From positions 8,714 to 72,713 of the forward strand of contig CAYTPY010000002.1 of assembly GCA_964439725.1 (NCBI GenBank): a stretch of DNA of 64,000 bases, in the 5' to 3' direction. Under the pieces are notes generated by a model. It did not search any database. It worked only from the letters and a program-made list of their open reading frames with translations, and was not told where the DNA came from. The DNA comes from Croceibacterium_A sp964439725 (GTDB lineage: Bacteria; Pseudomonadota; Alphaproteobacteria; Sphingomonadales; Sphingomonadaceae). How positions within the stretch are numbered: the stretch's first letter is position 1; every line of letters begins with the position of its first letter. This document shows, one piece after another, positions 34,409 through 43,025 of the stretch. Position numbers and translations under genes: made by a program.

Positions 34409-35425
34409 ATGCCCGGCCTTCTCCTCGAAACTTTGAAGGGAAAACACGGTTCCCGGCGGCCAATCTGGCTTATGCGCCAGGCTGGTCGGTATCTTCCTGA
34501 ATACCGCGCCTTGAGGGCCGAAAAGGGCGGCTTTCTCGAACTCGTGCATGACAGTGAAGCTGCGGCCGAAGTCACGCTTCAGCCGATCCGGCGGTTCGGT
34601 TTCGACGGCGCGATCTTGTTTTCCGACATCTTGGTCATCCCGCACGCCTTGGGGCAGGATCTGGCATTTCTCGAAGGCGAGGGCCCGCATCTGTCACCGA
34701 CGCTCGTCGATACGACACTGGAAGCGCTGCGGAGGGCTCCTGAACGCCTGAAACCGATCTACCGGACTGTTCAGTTGGTCCGAGAGCAGCTCGGTAACGA
34801 GACGACGTTGCTGGGGTTTGCCGGGAGTCCATGGACCGTGGCGACGTACATGATCGCAGGTCAGGGCAGCCGGGACCATCGCGCTGCGCGGCTTCTCGCC
34901 TATCGCGACCCGGCAGCGCTCGGGGCCATCCTGGATGCGATTGTGATCGAGAGCGTGGAATACCTGTCGGGCCAGATCGCAGCCGGCGCCGAAGCGATCC
35001 AATTGTTCGACAGCTGGGCCGGCAGCCTCGCTCCGGCTGAATTTGAGCGATGGGTGATTGCGCCCAATGCCGCTATCGTCGCGGCGTTGAAGGCCCGGCA
35101 TCCCGATGTGCCGGTAATCGGTTTCCCCAAAGGATCGGGCGAAAAGTTGCCTGCTTACGCTCGTGAAACCGGCGTGGACGCCGTGGGCGTGGACGAAACG
35201 ATCGATCCGGCGTGGGCCGCGTGCGCACTCCCCTCCGGAATGCCGGTGCAGGGCAACCTCGACCCGCTGCTGCTGTTATCTGGCGGTGACCGCCTCGATT
35301 TCGCAGTGCGGCACATTCTCGACACGTTTTCGGACCGGCCGCACGTGTTCAATCTTGGCCATGGGATCGACAAGACGACGCCGATTGCGCACGTCGAACG
35401 ACTGCTTGCCTTGGTCCGGGGATGA
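34409..35425 (+). CDS. hemE: uroporphyrinogen decarboxylase
   Basis: 338 aa from the ATG at 34409 (a TTG at 34391 would add six residues). The signature RRPIWLMRQAGRYLPEYR is near residue 15, and FSDILVIPHALGQDL carries the active-site Asp. GFAGSPWTVATYMI and the C-terminal VFNLGHGIDKTTP follow. It decarboxylates uroporphyrinogen III to coproporphyrinogen III in heme synthesis. In Caulobacter, hemE directly borders the origin and its promoter lies inside it. Confidence 0.97.
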   Translation: MPGLLLETLKGKHGSRRPIWLMRQAGRYLPEYRALRAEKGGFLELVHDSEAAAEVTLQPIRRFGFDGAILFSDILVIPHALGQDLAFLEGEGPHLSPTLVDTTLEALRRAPERLKPIYRTVQLVREQLGNETTLLGFAGSPWTVATYMIAGQGSRDHRAARLLAYRDPAALGAILDAIVIESVEYLSGQIAAGAEAIQLFDSWAGSLAPAEFERWVIAPNAAIVAALKARHPDVPVIGFPKGSGEKLPAYARETGVDAVGVDETIDPAWAACALPSGMPVQGNLDPLLLLSGGDRLDFAVRHILDTFSDRPHVFNLGHGIDKTTPIAHVERLLALVRG

Positions 35426-35456
35426 CGGGCGGCGTCGCCGCGGCTAGACGGGGGCA

Positions 35457-35900
35457 ATGCAGGAATTTCTCTCAGCGACCTACTTCTGGCTCAAGGCTGG
35501 CCACATCATCTTCGTGGTGTTTTGGATGGCCGGCCTGTTCATGCTGCCCCGTTTCCTCGTTTACCATCAGGAATGCGACCCCACCTCGCCTGAGAACGCC
35601 GTATGGGCGGAACGCGAGAGCAAGCTGCTCAAGATCATCCTGACCCCTTCGATCATTGTGGTCTGGGTGCTGGGCATCCTTCTTGCGATCTCTATCGATG
35701 CTTGGAGCCAGGGATGGCTGCACGCGAAGCTGGTGCTGGTACTCGGCCTGTCGGCCTACCACGGCTATCTCAGCAGTTATGTTGCCAAGCTCGCCAAGGG
35801 AAAACGCCCTCTGACGGGCAAGCAGTTGCGCTTGCTCAACGAAGTGCCGGGCGTGGCGCTGGCGCTGATCGTCATCCTGGTGGTCATCAAGCCTTTCTGA
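35457..35900 (+). CDS. hemJ: protoporphyrinogen oxidase HemJ (CopD-like membrane protein)
   Basis: 147 aa with four hydrophobic segments. The motif FWLKAGHIIFVVFWMAGLFMLPR places the conserved histidine and arginine in helix 1; LHAKLVLVLGLSAYHGYL has the conserved lysine and a second histidine. It fits the HemJ/TIGR00701 family that oxidises protoporphyrinogen IX in bacteria lacking HemG and HemY. Its position after hemE supports a heme role. Confidence 0.92.
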   Translation: MQEFLSATYFWLKAGHIIFVVFWMAGLFMLPRFLVYHQECDPTSPENAVWAERESKLLKIILTPSIIVVWVLGILLAISIDAWSQGWLHAKLVLVLGLSAYHGYLSSYVAKLAKGKRPLTGKQLRLLNEVPGVALALIVILVVIKPF

Positions 35901-36062
35901 AAACGCGACGAGCGGTTGCGGGCGCTGCATTCGCGAATTGACGCGTTCGAGCCGAGCCCATATTTGTGAATTTCCGGCTGAGGCCGCCGTTCCGAGCGGC
36001 CGGGTCTTGCTTTCTCCAAGCCCTGACGACCTGCCGGCTCCCACCAGAATTGGATGACGTAC

Positions 36063-37319
36063 ATGCATTTGAAAGAACTTAAGAAAAGGGCGCCGGCCGA
36101 GCTGGTCGCGATGGCCGAGGAATACGAGGTCGAGGGCGCTTCGACGATGCGCCGGCAGGATCTGATGTTCGCGATCCTGAAAGAAGTGGCCGAAGACGGC
36201 GAAGAAATCGTCGGCCAAGGTACGATCGAAGTGCTGCAGGACGGCTTCGGCTTCCTGCGCAGCCCGGAGGCCAACTACCTCGCCGGTCCTGACGACATCT
36301 ACGTCTCGCCCAACCAGGTCCGCCGCTGGGGCCTGCGCACCGGCGATACCGTCGAAGGCGAAATCCGCGCGCCCAAGGATGGCGAGCGCTATTTCGCACT
36401 GACCAAGATAAGCACGGTCAATTACGATGATCCCGATGCGGTCCGCCACCGCACCAACTTCGACAACCTGACGCCGCTCTATCCCGACGAGCGGCTCAAT
36501 CTCGACACCACCGATCCGACGGTGAAGGACAAGTCAGCGCGGGTGATCGACCTGATCAGCCCGCAGGGCAAAGGGCAGCGCGCGCTGATCGTGGCGCCGC
36601 CGCGGACCGGTAAGACCGTGCTGCTGCAGAACATTGCGAAGGCGATCACCGACAATCACCCGGAAGTGTTCCTGATCGTGTTGCTCGTCGACGAGCGGCC
36701 GGAGGAAGTCACCGACATGCAGCGCAGCGTGAAGGGCGAAGTGATCTCGTCGACTTTCGATGAGCCGGCTTCGCGCCACGTGCAAGTAGCTGAAATGGTT
36801 ATCGAAAAGGCGAAGCGTCTGGTCGAGCACAAGAAGGACGTGGTGATCCTGCTCGACTCGATCACTCGCCTCGGCCGTGCTTACAACACTGTCGTGCCAA
36901 GCTCGGGTAAGGTCCTGACCGGCGGTGTCGACGCCAATGCGCTGCAAAGGCCGAAGCGCTTTTTCGGAGCCGCGCGCAACATCGAGGAGGGCGGCAGCTT
37001 GTCGATCATTGCCACCGCGCTGATCGACACCGGCAGCCGCATGGACGAGGTCATCTTCGAAGAATTCAAGGGCACCGGTAACAGCGAAATCGTGCTCGAC
37101 CGCAAGGTTGCCGACAAGCGCATCTTCCCGGCCCTCGACGTTGGTAAGTCGGGTACCCGCAAGGAAGAGCTGCTGGTCGGCAAGGACCAGCTCTCGAAGA
37201 TGTGGGTCCTGCGCCGTATCCTGATGCAGATGGGCACCGTCGATGCGATGGAGTTCCTTCTCGACAAGATGAAGGATTCGAAGTCCAACGAAGACTTCTT
37301 CGCGACGATGAACCAGTAG
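36063..37319 (+). CDS. rho: transcription termination factor Rho
   Basis: 418 aa from the ATG at 36063, giving MHLKELKKRAPAELVAMAEE; an ATG at 36054 adds three residues. The N-terminal helical domain and an RNA-binding cold-shock domain (GFGFLRSPEANYLAGPDDIYVS, in part) precede the ATPase core. Core motifs are APPRTGKTVLLQNIA (Walker A), VLLVDERPEEVTDM and DVVILLDSITRLGRAYN (Walker B). It is a hexameric helicase that ends transcription. Strong codon bias. It follows hemJ in the conserved origin-region order. Confidence 0.98.
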   Translation: MHLKELKKRAPAELVAMAEEYEVEGASTMRRQDLMFAILKEVAEDGEEIVGQGTIEVLQDGFGFLRSPEANYLAGPDDIYVSPNQVRRWGLRTGDTVEGEIRAPKDGERYFALTKISTVNYDDPDAVRHRTNFDNLTPLYPDERLNLDTTDPTVKDKSARVIDLISPQGKGQRALIVAPPRTGKTVLLQNIAKAITDNHPEVFLIVLLVDERPEEVTDMQRSVKGEVISSTFDEPASRHVQVAEMVIEKAKRLVEHKKDVVILLDSITRLGRAYNTVVPSSGKVLTGGVDANALQRPKRFFGAARNIEEGGSLSIIATALIDTGSRMDEVIFEEFKGTGNSEIVLDRKVADKRIFPALDVGKSGTRKEELLVGKDQLSKMWVLRRILMQMGTVDAMEFLLDKMKDSKSNEDFFATMNQ

Positions 37320-37336
37320 GCCTGATTTTGATCTTT

Positions 37337-37363
37337 GAGCTCCCTTCCGGCGGGAGGGAGCTC
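37337..37363. terminator. inverted repeat between rho and the dienelactone hydrolase gene
   Basis: GAGCTCCC (37337-37344) and GGGAGCTC (37356-37363) enclose a further partly paired core, so a stem of about 12 pairs with a three-base loop is possible. It lies exactly between two convergent stop codons. Neither strand has a real T-tract after the stem, so bidirectional termination is only probable. Confidence 0.55.
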
Positions 37364-38062
37364 TTAGCCCAGATGCTTGGCAAAGAATGCGGCGGTGCGT
37401 TCGTCCGCGAGCCGGGCTGCCGCCTCGCTGCGCCGCTTGCCCATCTCTGTAGCGAAGCCGTGATCCTCGTCCGGATAATCGTGCAAGGTGACCTTGGGAT
37501 GACCGTCCAGTCCCTCGTGCATCGCCTGTTGCGCCTCGTGAGGGACAAAGCCGTCATCCTCTGCGATGTGCAGCAACACCGGATTGGCGATGGCGTTCTT
37601 CTCTCGGAGCAAATCGGGGACGCCAACCGCGTAGTATCCCACACTGGCATCGGCATCCGTTCGTGCGGCCACCATGAAGGCAAGGCGGCCTCCGAGGCAG
37701 TAACCGACCACACCAACCTTATCGACGCCGAGTTGGTCGCGCACGTGGCGGATTGTCGCTTCGATGTCGGCCACACCTTGGTCCTGGTCGAACCGTCCCA
37801 TCAATTCGAGCGCCTGTTCGAACTGGGCTTCGATGTCGGGGTCGAGCTCCACGCCGGGCTGCAGCCGCCAGAACAAATCGGGCGCCAGCGCAAGATATCC
37901 GTCTGCTGCCAGCTTGTCGCACTTCTGGCGGATGCCGGCGTTCACCCCAAAAATCTCCTGAATCACCACGATGGCGGCGCGCGGGGAGCCCGTAGGACGC
38001 GCGCAGTAGCCTGCGAAGCTGCCATCGCCGTCCAGGCTGGAAATGGTGACGATCTCGCTCAT
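37364..38062 (-). CDS. dienelactone hydrolase family protein
   Basis: 232 aa of alpha/beta-hydrolase fold. The nucleophile is Cys122 in VVGYCLGGRLAF, the acid is in AEDDGFVP (about 168-175) and the histidine is His201 in YPDEDHGF. This Cys-His-Asp triad is typical of the family. VIQEIFGVNAGIRQKCDKLA is the usual N-terminal block. The aromatic-degradation genes that accompany clcD-type enzymes are absent, so the substrate is unknown. Confidence 0.92.
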   Translation of the reverse strand: MSEIVTISSLDGDGSFAGYCARPTGSPRAAIVVIQEIFGVNAGIRQKCDKLAADGYLALAPDLFWRLQPGVELDPDIEAQFEQALELMGRFDQDQGVADIEATIRHVRDQLGVDKVGVVGYCLGGRLAFMVAARTDADASVGYYAVGVPDLLREKNAIANPVLLHIAEDDGFVPHEAQQAMHEGLDGHPKVTLHDYPDEDHGFATEMGKRRSEAAARLADERTAAFFAKHLG

Positions 38063-38159
38063 ATAGGCTCCTCCAGGCGTTCACAGGCTATGGAAGCGAT
38101 ACGCCGTTCAACCAAGCGTGTTCCGTTGCTCGGCCGCGCATCCAAAGGCAGGTGGTGCC

Positions 38160-38417
38160 ATGAAGATCAACATCGAGATCGAATGCTCGGCTGAGGAAGC
38201 GCGCCGCTTCATGGGTCTGCCCGATGTCGAGAAGGCGAATGCCGTCTACGTCGACACGTTCGCCAAGGCGATGAAGGGTGCGACCAACACCGACCAGTTG
38301 CAGGAGTATGCCAGCCAGTTGGCTCCGATGGGACAACTTGGGCTGAAGATGTTCCAGAGCTTCGTTGAAGGTGTGCAGAAGGCTGGCGATAAGCCGAAGG
38401 GCGTCGAGCCCGAATAA
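38160..38417 (+). CDS. DUF6489 family protein
   Basis: 85 aa from the ATG at 38160. Sequence blocks are MKINIEIECSAEEARRFMGL and PDVEKANAVYVDTFAKAMKG, with a C-terminal LGLKMFQSFVEGVQKAG. I recall this family as a small conserved protein of Sphingomonadales and relatives without known function. It lies 12 bases upstream of mnmE and is probably co-transcribed with it. Confidence 0.78.
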   Translation: MKINIEIECSAEEARRFMGLPDVEKANAVYVDTFAKAMKGATNTDQLQEYASQLAPMGQLGLKMFQSFVEGVQKAGDKPKGVEPE

Positions 38418-38429
38418 ATCGGCCTACCA

Positions 38430-39701
38430 GTGGACACCATCTTTGCCTTGTCGAGCGGCTCCCCGCCTGCCGGAATCGCGGTCGTGCGGGTTAGCGGACC
38501 ACGAGCTTCAGCGGCGTTGGAGAGCTTGGCAGGCGCTTTGCCCCCGCCGCGGCGGGCCCGCCGCGCCTGGTTGCGCGATGGCAAGGGCGGTCTGTTGGAC
38601 GACGGCCTCGTGCTGTGGTTCCCCGGACCGGCGACGGTGACTGGGGAGGATTTGGTCGAGTTCCACTTGCACGGCGGCCGCGCGGTCGTCGCAGCTGTCG
38701 AAGGAGCGCTCCGTGGATTGGCCGGTCTTCGCCCTGCAGAAGCGGGGGAGTTTACCCGAAGAGCCTTCGCCAACGGCCGCATTGACCTAGCCGAAGCCGA
38801 GGGGCTCGGAGATCTCCTTGCGGCAGAGACGGAGCTCCAGCGCCAGGCGGCGGTCGGCTTGGCCGGCGGGGCCCTGTCACGGCGGGTCGAGGCTTGGCGT
38901 GAGCGCTTGTTGATGCTCTCGGCGCAGCTCGAAGCCACACTCGATTTCGAGGACGAGGATGACGTTGTAGGGTTATCGGCGTCCTTCCAGACCGAGCTGC
39001 AGGAACTATGGCAGCAGCTTGATGAGGCACTACAGGCCCCGTCCGTCGAGGTGCTGCGTGAGGGCTTCCGCGTTGCACTGGCTGGGCCTCCGAACGCGGG
39101 AAAGTCCACGCTATTCAACGCGTTAGTCGACAGTGAGGCGGCGATTATCGCGCCGCAGGCGGGGACGACCCGCGACGTCCTGGTGCGCCCGGTCGCGCTT
39201 GGCGGCGTGCCCTTCAGCTTTGTCGACATGGCGGGCCTGCGCGACGAGGCGGCGGATCCCGTGGAAACCATCGGCATCGAAAGAGCACATATCGAGATTG
39301 CTCGCGCAGACTTGGTGTTGTGGCTCGGACCCGAGGGCGAGGGACCCGCGGGAGCCTGGGAGATCGAAGCCCAATGCGACCGGGCTGAGCGTCTAACCAA
39401 GCGTGAGCCGATCTTCAGGGTCTCTGCGGTGACCGGCGAGAATCTCGGTGCCCTCAAACGGGCGCTCGTAGATCATGCGCGAGGGGCGATGCCGCGGGCC
39501 GGCGAGACGGCGTTGAACAGGCGTCAGCGCGACCTGCTCATCGAAGCCGCCGCCGCGCTCCGCGACATGGAACAGCGTGACCTCTTGCTCGCCGGAGAGA
39601 GTTTGCGGCAAGCGCGCCTCGCGTTCGATCGTCTCGTGGGGCGAACTTCGACCGAGGATGTCCTCGATGCGTTGTTCGGGCGATTCTGTATTGGCAAGTA
39701 A
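38430..39701 (+). CDS. mnmE: tRNA modification GTPase MnmE
   Basis: 423 aa from a GTG at 38430. The N-terminal tetrahydrofolate-binding domain (DTIFALSSGSPPAGIAVVR) and helical domain enclose a G domain: G1 AGPPNAGKSTLFNAL (218-232), G2 AGTTRDV, G3 DMAGLRD (266-272) and G5 VSAVTGENL. The C-terminus FCIGK carries the essential cysteine. With MnmG it makes the 5-carboxymethylaminomethyl group of wobble uridine. The G4 N/TKxD that sets guanine specificity is not visible; the matching place reads AQCD (314-317). Confidence 0.95.
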   Translation: MDTIFALSSGSPPAGIAVVRVSGPRASAALESLAGALPPPRRARRAWLRDGKGGLLDDGLVLWFPGPATVTGEDLVEFHLHGGRAVVAAVEGALRGLAGLRPAEAGEFTRRAFANGRIDLAEAEGLGDLLAAETELQRQAAVGLAGGALSRRVEAWRERLLMLSAQLEATLDFEDEDDVVGLSASFQTELQELWQQLDEALQAPSVEVLREGFRVALAGPPNAGKSTLFNALVDSEAAIIAPQAGTTRDVLVRPVALGGVPFSFVDMAGLRDEAADPVETIGIERAHIEIARADLVLWLGPEGEGPAGAWEIEAQCDRAERLTKREPIFRVSAVTGENLGALKRALVDHARGAMPRAGETALNRRQRDLLIEAAAALRDMEQRDLLLAGESLRQARLAFDRLVGRTSTEDVLDALFGRFCIGK

Positions 39702-39703
39702 TG

Positions 39704-39719
39704 TGTTCCACGTGGAACA
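39704..39719. promoter_or_regulatory. parS: parS centromere site 1
   Basis: TGTTCCACGTGGAACA, a perfect 16-base palindrome of the parS type, in the short gap between the mnmE stop and the mnmG start. Confidence 0.92.
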
Positions 39720-39766
39720 TGCTCGGCTTCGCCTTTGACCCTGTGGTAGCGGGGAACTAGGAGCGC

Positions 39767-41626
39767 GTGGTGAGCAAGTCTTATGACATCCTGGTTATCG
39801 GCGGCGGCCATGCCGGCTGCGAGGCCGCAGCAGCGGCGGCGCGTGCTGGCGCACGTACCGGTCTGGTATCTTTTGATCTGCAGACGATCGGTGCGATGAG
39901 CTGCAATCCGGCGATCGGCGGTCTGGGCAAGGGCCATCTCGTTCGTGAGGTCGACGCGTTCGACGGCCTCATCGGGCGCGCCGCCGACGAAGCGGCGATT
40001 CACTACCGCATGCTCAACCGCTCCAAGGGCAGCGCCGTGTGGGGCCCACGAGTGCAGGCGGACCGCGCATTGTTCAAAGCCGCCGTGCAACGGATGCTCG
40101 CGGATCTCGGTAATTTAGATCTGATCGCAGCTGAGGCTGCAGGGCTCCTTATCAGCAACGGGGCCGTGAGCGGGTTGGAGTTGGCCGATGGCACTCGGCT
40201 CAGTGCGTCGGCGGTAATCCTGTGCACCGGTACCTTCCTTGGCGGTACGATGTTCCGCGGCGAAGAGCGGATGACCGGCGGACGGCTTGGGGAGGCATCC
40301 GCGCAGAGGCTCGCCGTCCAACTCCGCGATACGAGGCTGCCGATGGCTCGCCTCAAGACTGGTACTCCGCCGCGCCTCGATGGAAGAACGATCGATTGGG
40401 CCAGGCTTGAGGAGCAGCCTTCCGATGCCGATCCGTGGACGATGTCGCCAGTCACCGGATCACGGCGCAACCCCCAGATTTTCTGCGCCATAACCCGAAC
40501 CAACGAGAACACGCACGACATCATTCGCGCCAACCTTCACCGCTCGCCGCTGTTCACCGGCGCCATCGGAGCGGCCGGACCGCGCTACTGCCCGTCCATA
40601 GAGGACAAAATCCACCGCTTCGCCGGCCGCGACGGTCATCAGATCTTCCTCGAGCCAGAGGGCCTCAATACTCATCTCGTCTATCCCAACGGCGTGAGCA
40701 CCTCGCTTCCGGCCGAGATTCAACGTGCTTTGCTTCGGACCATCCCCGGACTGGAGCGGGTCGAAATCCAAGTGCCTGGGTACGCGGTCGAGTATGATCA
40801 CATCGATCCGCGAGCGCTCGGTCCCGATCTGCAGCTCCGGGTCCTTCCGGGGCTCTACTGCGCAGGTCAGATCAACGGGACGACCGGATACGAAGAGGCC
40901 GCTGCCCAAGGATTGTTCGCAGGCATGCACGCCGCCGCCAAAATCCTCGGGCGTGAGCCGGCGCCGCTCGACCGTGGCAATAGCTACATCGCGGTGATGG
41001 TCGACGATCTTGTTCTTCACGGCGTAAGCGAGCCCTACCGGATGCTGACGGCCCGGGCTGAGTACCGCCTGCGGCTACGCGCCAACAACGCCACCACGCG
41101 GTTGACTCCCCTGGCTATTGCCGCGGGCTGTGTCAGCGAGGAACGGCGTCAATGGTTTGACAAACGGTCTTCTGACCGCGAGCAGTGGGAGCAGGCTCTT
41201 GCCCGCGAGGTCTCGGCGACCGAGCTTGAACGAGCATCCCTTCCGGTCCGCCGGGACGGCGGTCGCAAGACTCTGACCGAATGGCTGCGGTTCTCGGGAT
41301 TGGCCTTGAAGGACCTCCATCCGTGGCTCGGCAAGCAGTTGGACTACGAAAGCGAGCTGGCTTCTGAAGTGTCGGAGGATGCGGCCTATGCTCCCTATTT
41401 GGAAAGACAGGAGACGGAGCTTCGGGATCTGCGAGCAAGTGAAGCCGTGAAGCTCGGCGAAACGTTTCCCTATAATCGGGTGCCGGGCCTCTCCAACGAG
41501 ATGGTCGAACGCCTCACGCAAGCCGCGCCTGCTGATCTTGCTGCAGCCGGGAGAGTGAGAGGAGTTACACCAGCGGCGATGGCTGCCGTTCTGGTCTTCG
41601 CGCGGCGGCAGGCGCAGACCGCGTGA
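39767..41626 (+). CDS. mnmG: tRNA modification protein MnmG (GidA), FAD-dependent
   Basis: 619 aa from a GTG at 39767 or the next codon, behind AGGAG. The FAD-binding Rossmann start is YDILVIGGGHAGCEAA. Other GidA landmarks are MSCNPAIGGLGKGHLVREVDA (in part), GTFLGGTMFRGEERMTGGR, LKTGTPPRLDGRTIDW and GQINGTTGYEEAAAQGL. It forms the alpha2beta2 complex with MnmE. The stop overlaps the rsmG start by four bases. Confidence 0.97.
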   Translation: MVSKSYDILVIGGGHAGCEAAAAAARAGARTGLVSFDLQTIGAMSCNPAIGGLGKGHLVREVDAFDGLIGRAADEAAIHYRMLNRSKGSAVWGPRVQADRALFKAAVQRMLADLGNLDLIAAEAAGLLISNGAVSGLELADGTRLSASAVILCTGTFLGGTMFRGEERMTGGRLGEASAQRLAVQLRDTRLPMARLKTGTPPRLDGRTIDWARLEEQPSDADPWTMSPVTGSRRNPQIFCAITRTNENTHDIIRANLHRSPLFTGAIGAAGPRYCPSIEDKIHRFAGRDGHQIFLEPEGLNTHLVYPNGVSTSLPAEIQRALLRTIPGLERVEIQVPGYAVEYDHIDPRALGPDLQLRVLPGLYCAGQINGTTGYEEAAAQGLFAGMHAAAKILGREPAPLDRGNSYIAVMVDDLVLHGVSEPYRMLTARAEYRLRLRANNATTRLTPLAIAAGCVSEERRQWFDKRSSDREQWEQALAREVSATELERASLPVRRDGGRKTLTEWLRFSGLALKDLHPWLGKQLDYESELASEVSEDAAYAPYLERQETELRDLRASEAVKLGETFPYNRVPGLSNEMVERLTQAAPADLAAAGRVRGVTPAAMAAVLVFARRQAQTA

Positions 41627-42252
41627 TTGCGAGCGAAGGAGAAGCCCGCGCGTTTTGTGCCGCCCGCACCGACGCCGCTGGGCTAGCCCGGCTGGAGCGT
41701 TTGGCCGCTTTGCTCGGCGCCGAGAACCAGCGACAGAATCTCGTTTCACAAGCGAGCTTAGACGCGGTGTGGCAGCGTCACTTTGCCGATAGCGTGCAAC
41801 TTATCGACCACGTTCCACGTGAAACGGACGGACGCTGCCTCGATCTCGGCAGCGGAGCAGGCTTCCCAGGGCTCACTATAGCTTGCCTGCGCCCGGACTG
41901 GCCGATGGTCCTCGTTGAATCGCGCAAACGACGGGTGGAGTGGTTGGTCCGGGCAAGTGCGGAGTTGGGCCTAGCAAATTGCCTCGTCATCGGGTCACGC
42001 CTTGAAACGGTTGATAGCTTCCAAGCAGCCATCATCACCGCTCGGGCCTTTGCTCCCCTTGGAAAGCTGCTCAACTTGTCCGCCCGGTTTTCCACACGGA
42101 CTACGGTCTGGCTGTTGCCGAAGGGGCGGTCCGCGGCGCAAGAACTGGCGGAGCAGCCAACTTCGGTCCAGCGCATGTTTCACGTGGAACGCTCGCAAAC
42201 GGATGACGGAGGCGGCATACTGCTGGGCAGAGGGGTGCCAGACTTGCCATGA
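41623..42252 (+). CDS. rsmG: 16S rRNA (guanine-527-N7)-methyltransferase RsmG
   Basis: 209 aa from a GTG at 41623, overlapping mnmG (GTGA). Its SAM site is CLDLGSGAGFPGLTIACLRP. N-terminal NLVSQASLDAVWQRHFADSVQL and the motif LVESRKRRVEWL are typical. Two parS-type palindromes lie within the coding sequence and dictate the residues HVPRET (near 63) and FHVER (near 186). The stop overlaps the parA ATG. Confidence 0.95.
   Translation: MIASEGEARAFCAARTDAAGLARLERLAALLGAENQRQNLVSQASLDAVWQRHFADSVQLIDHVPRETDGRCLDLGSGAGFPGLTIACLRPDWPMVLVESRKRRVEWLVRASAELGLANCLVIGSRLETVDSFQAAIITARAFAPLGKLLNLSARFSTRTTVWLLPKGRSAAQELAEQPTSVQRMFHVERSQTDDGGGILLGRGVPDLP
41811..41826. promoter_or_regulatory. parS: parS site 2, inside rsmG
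   Basis: CGTTCCACGTGAAACG. It keeps the central CCACGTG core and differs from the perfect palindrome only in arm positions (C/G outer pair and a T:C mispaired position). Confidence 0.82.
42176..42191. promoter_or_regulatory. parS: parS site 3, inside rsmG
   Basis: TGTTTCACGTGGAACG. It has the invariant CACGTG centre with one C-to-T arm change and one outer change relative to site 1. It lies about 60 bases upstream of the parA start. Confidence 0.82.
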
Positions 42253-43025
42253 TCCGTATCGCCATAGCCAATCAAAAGGGCGGGGTGGGCAAGACCACCA
42301 CCGCGATCAACATCGCTACGGCCATGGCTGCGACAGGATGGAAGACCCTCCTGATCGATCTCGATCCGCAGGGCAATGCCTCCACGGGGCTCGGCATCGG
42401 CGCAACCCAGCGCGAGCTTTCCAGCTACGATCTTCTTGTTGATCAGGCGTCAGTCGACAGCTGCGCTGTGCCCAGTGGTATTCCCGGACTCGACGTTATT
42501 CCGGCCACAGTCGACCTCAGTGGTGCCGAGGTGGAGCTGGTTGGGATGAGTGGCCGCGCCGGACGGTTGCGTGAAGCGTTGGCCGATCATCGTGATCATG
42601 ACATCTGCTTCATCGATTGTCCGCCCTCGTTGGGCCTGCTCACCTTGAACGCGTTGACCGCAGCCGACACCCTGATGGTGCCGCTACAGTGCGAGTTCTT
42701 CGCACTGGAAGGGCTAAGCCAGCTTCTGCAAACCGTCGAGCAAGTGCAACAGCGCTTCAACTCGGAGCTGGGCATCATAGGCATCGTGTTGACGATGTTC
42801 GATCGTCGCAACCGGCTGACGGACCAGGTCGCGGAGGACGTGCGCGAAATACTCGGTAAGCTGGTGTTCGAGGCGGTCATTCCCCGCAACGTCCGGCTGT
42901 CGGAAGCACCCAGCCACGGCTTGCCGGCGCTGATCTACGATCATTCGTGTGCCGGTAGCCGCGCCTACATGGCGCTGGCACGCGAACTGATCGCCCGCCT
43001 TCCCAAAGAAAGGGTCGCCGCATGA
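42249..43025 (+). CDS. parA: chromosome partitioning ATPase ParA (Soj)
   Basis: 258 aa. The deviant Walker A is ANQKGGVGKTTTAINIATAMA (8-16 core), Walker A' is LLIDLDPQGNASTGLG and Walker B is DICFIDCPPSLGLLT. DNA-bound ParA-ATP dimers form the gradient that pulls ParB-parS to the opposite pole. It overlaps rsmG and parB (ATGA at both ends), so the operon is tightly coupled. Confidence 0.98.
   Translation: MIRIAIANQKGGVGKTTTAINIATAMAATGWKTLLIDLDPQGNASTGLGIGATQRELSSYDLLVDQASVDSCAVPSGIPGLDVIPATVDLSGAEVELVGMSGRAGRLREALADHRDHDICFIDCPPSLGLLTLNALTAADTLMVPLQCEFFALEGLSQLLQTVEQVQQRFNSELGIIGIVLTMFDRRNRLTDQVAEDVREILGKLVFEAVIPRNVRLSEAPSHGLPALIYDHSCAGSRAYMALARELIARLPKERVAA

Noticed and set aside
38246..39457. 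403-codon minus-strand Ser/Arg-rich frame
   Set aside because: Antisense of mnmE and the DUF6489 gene; low-complexity composition without motifs.
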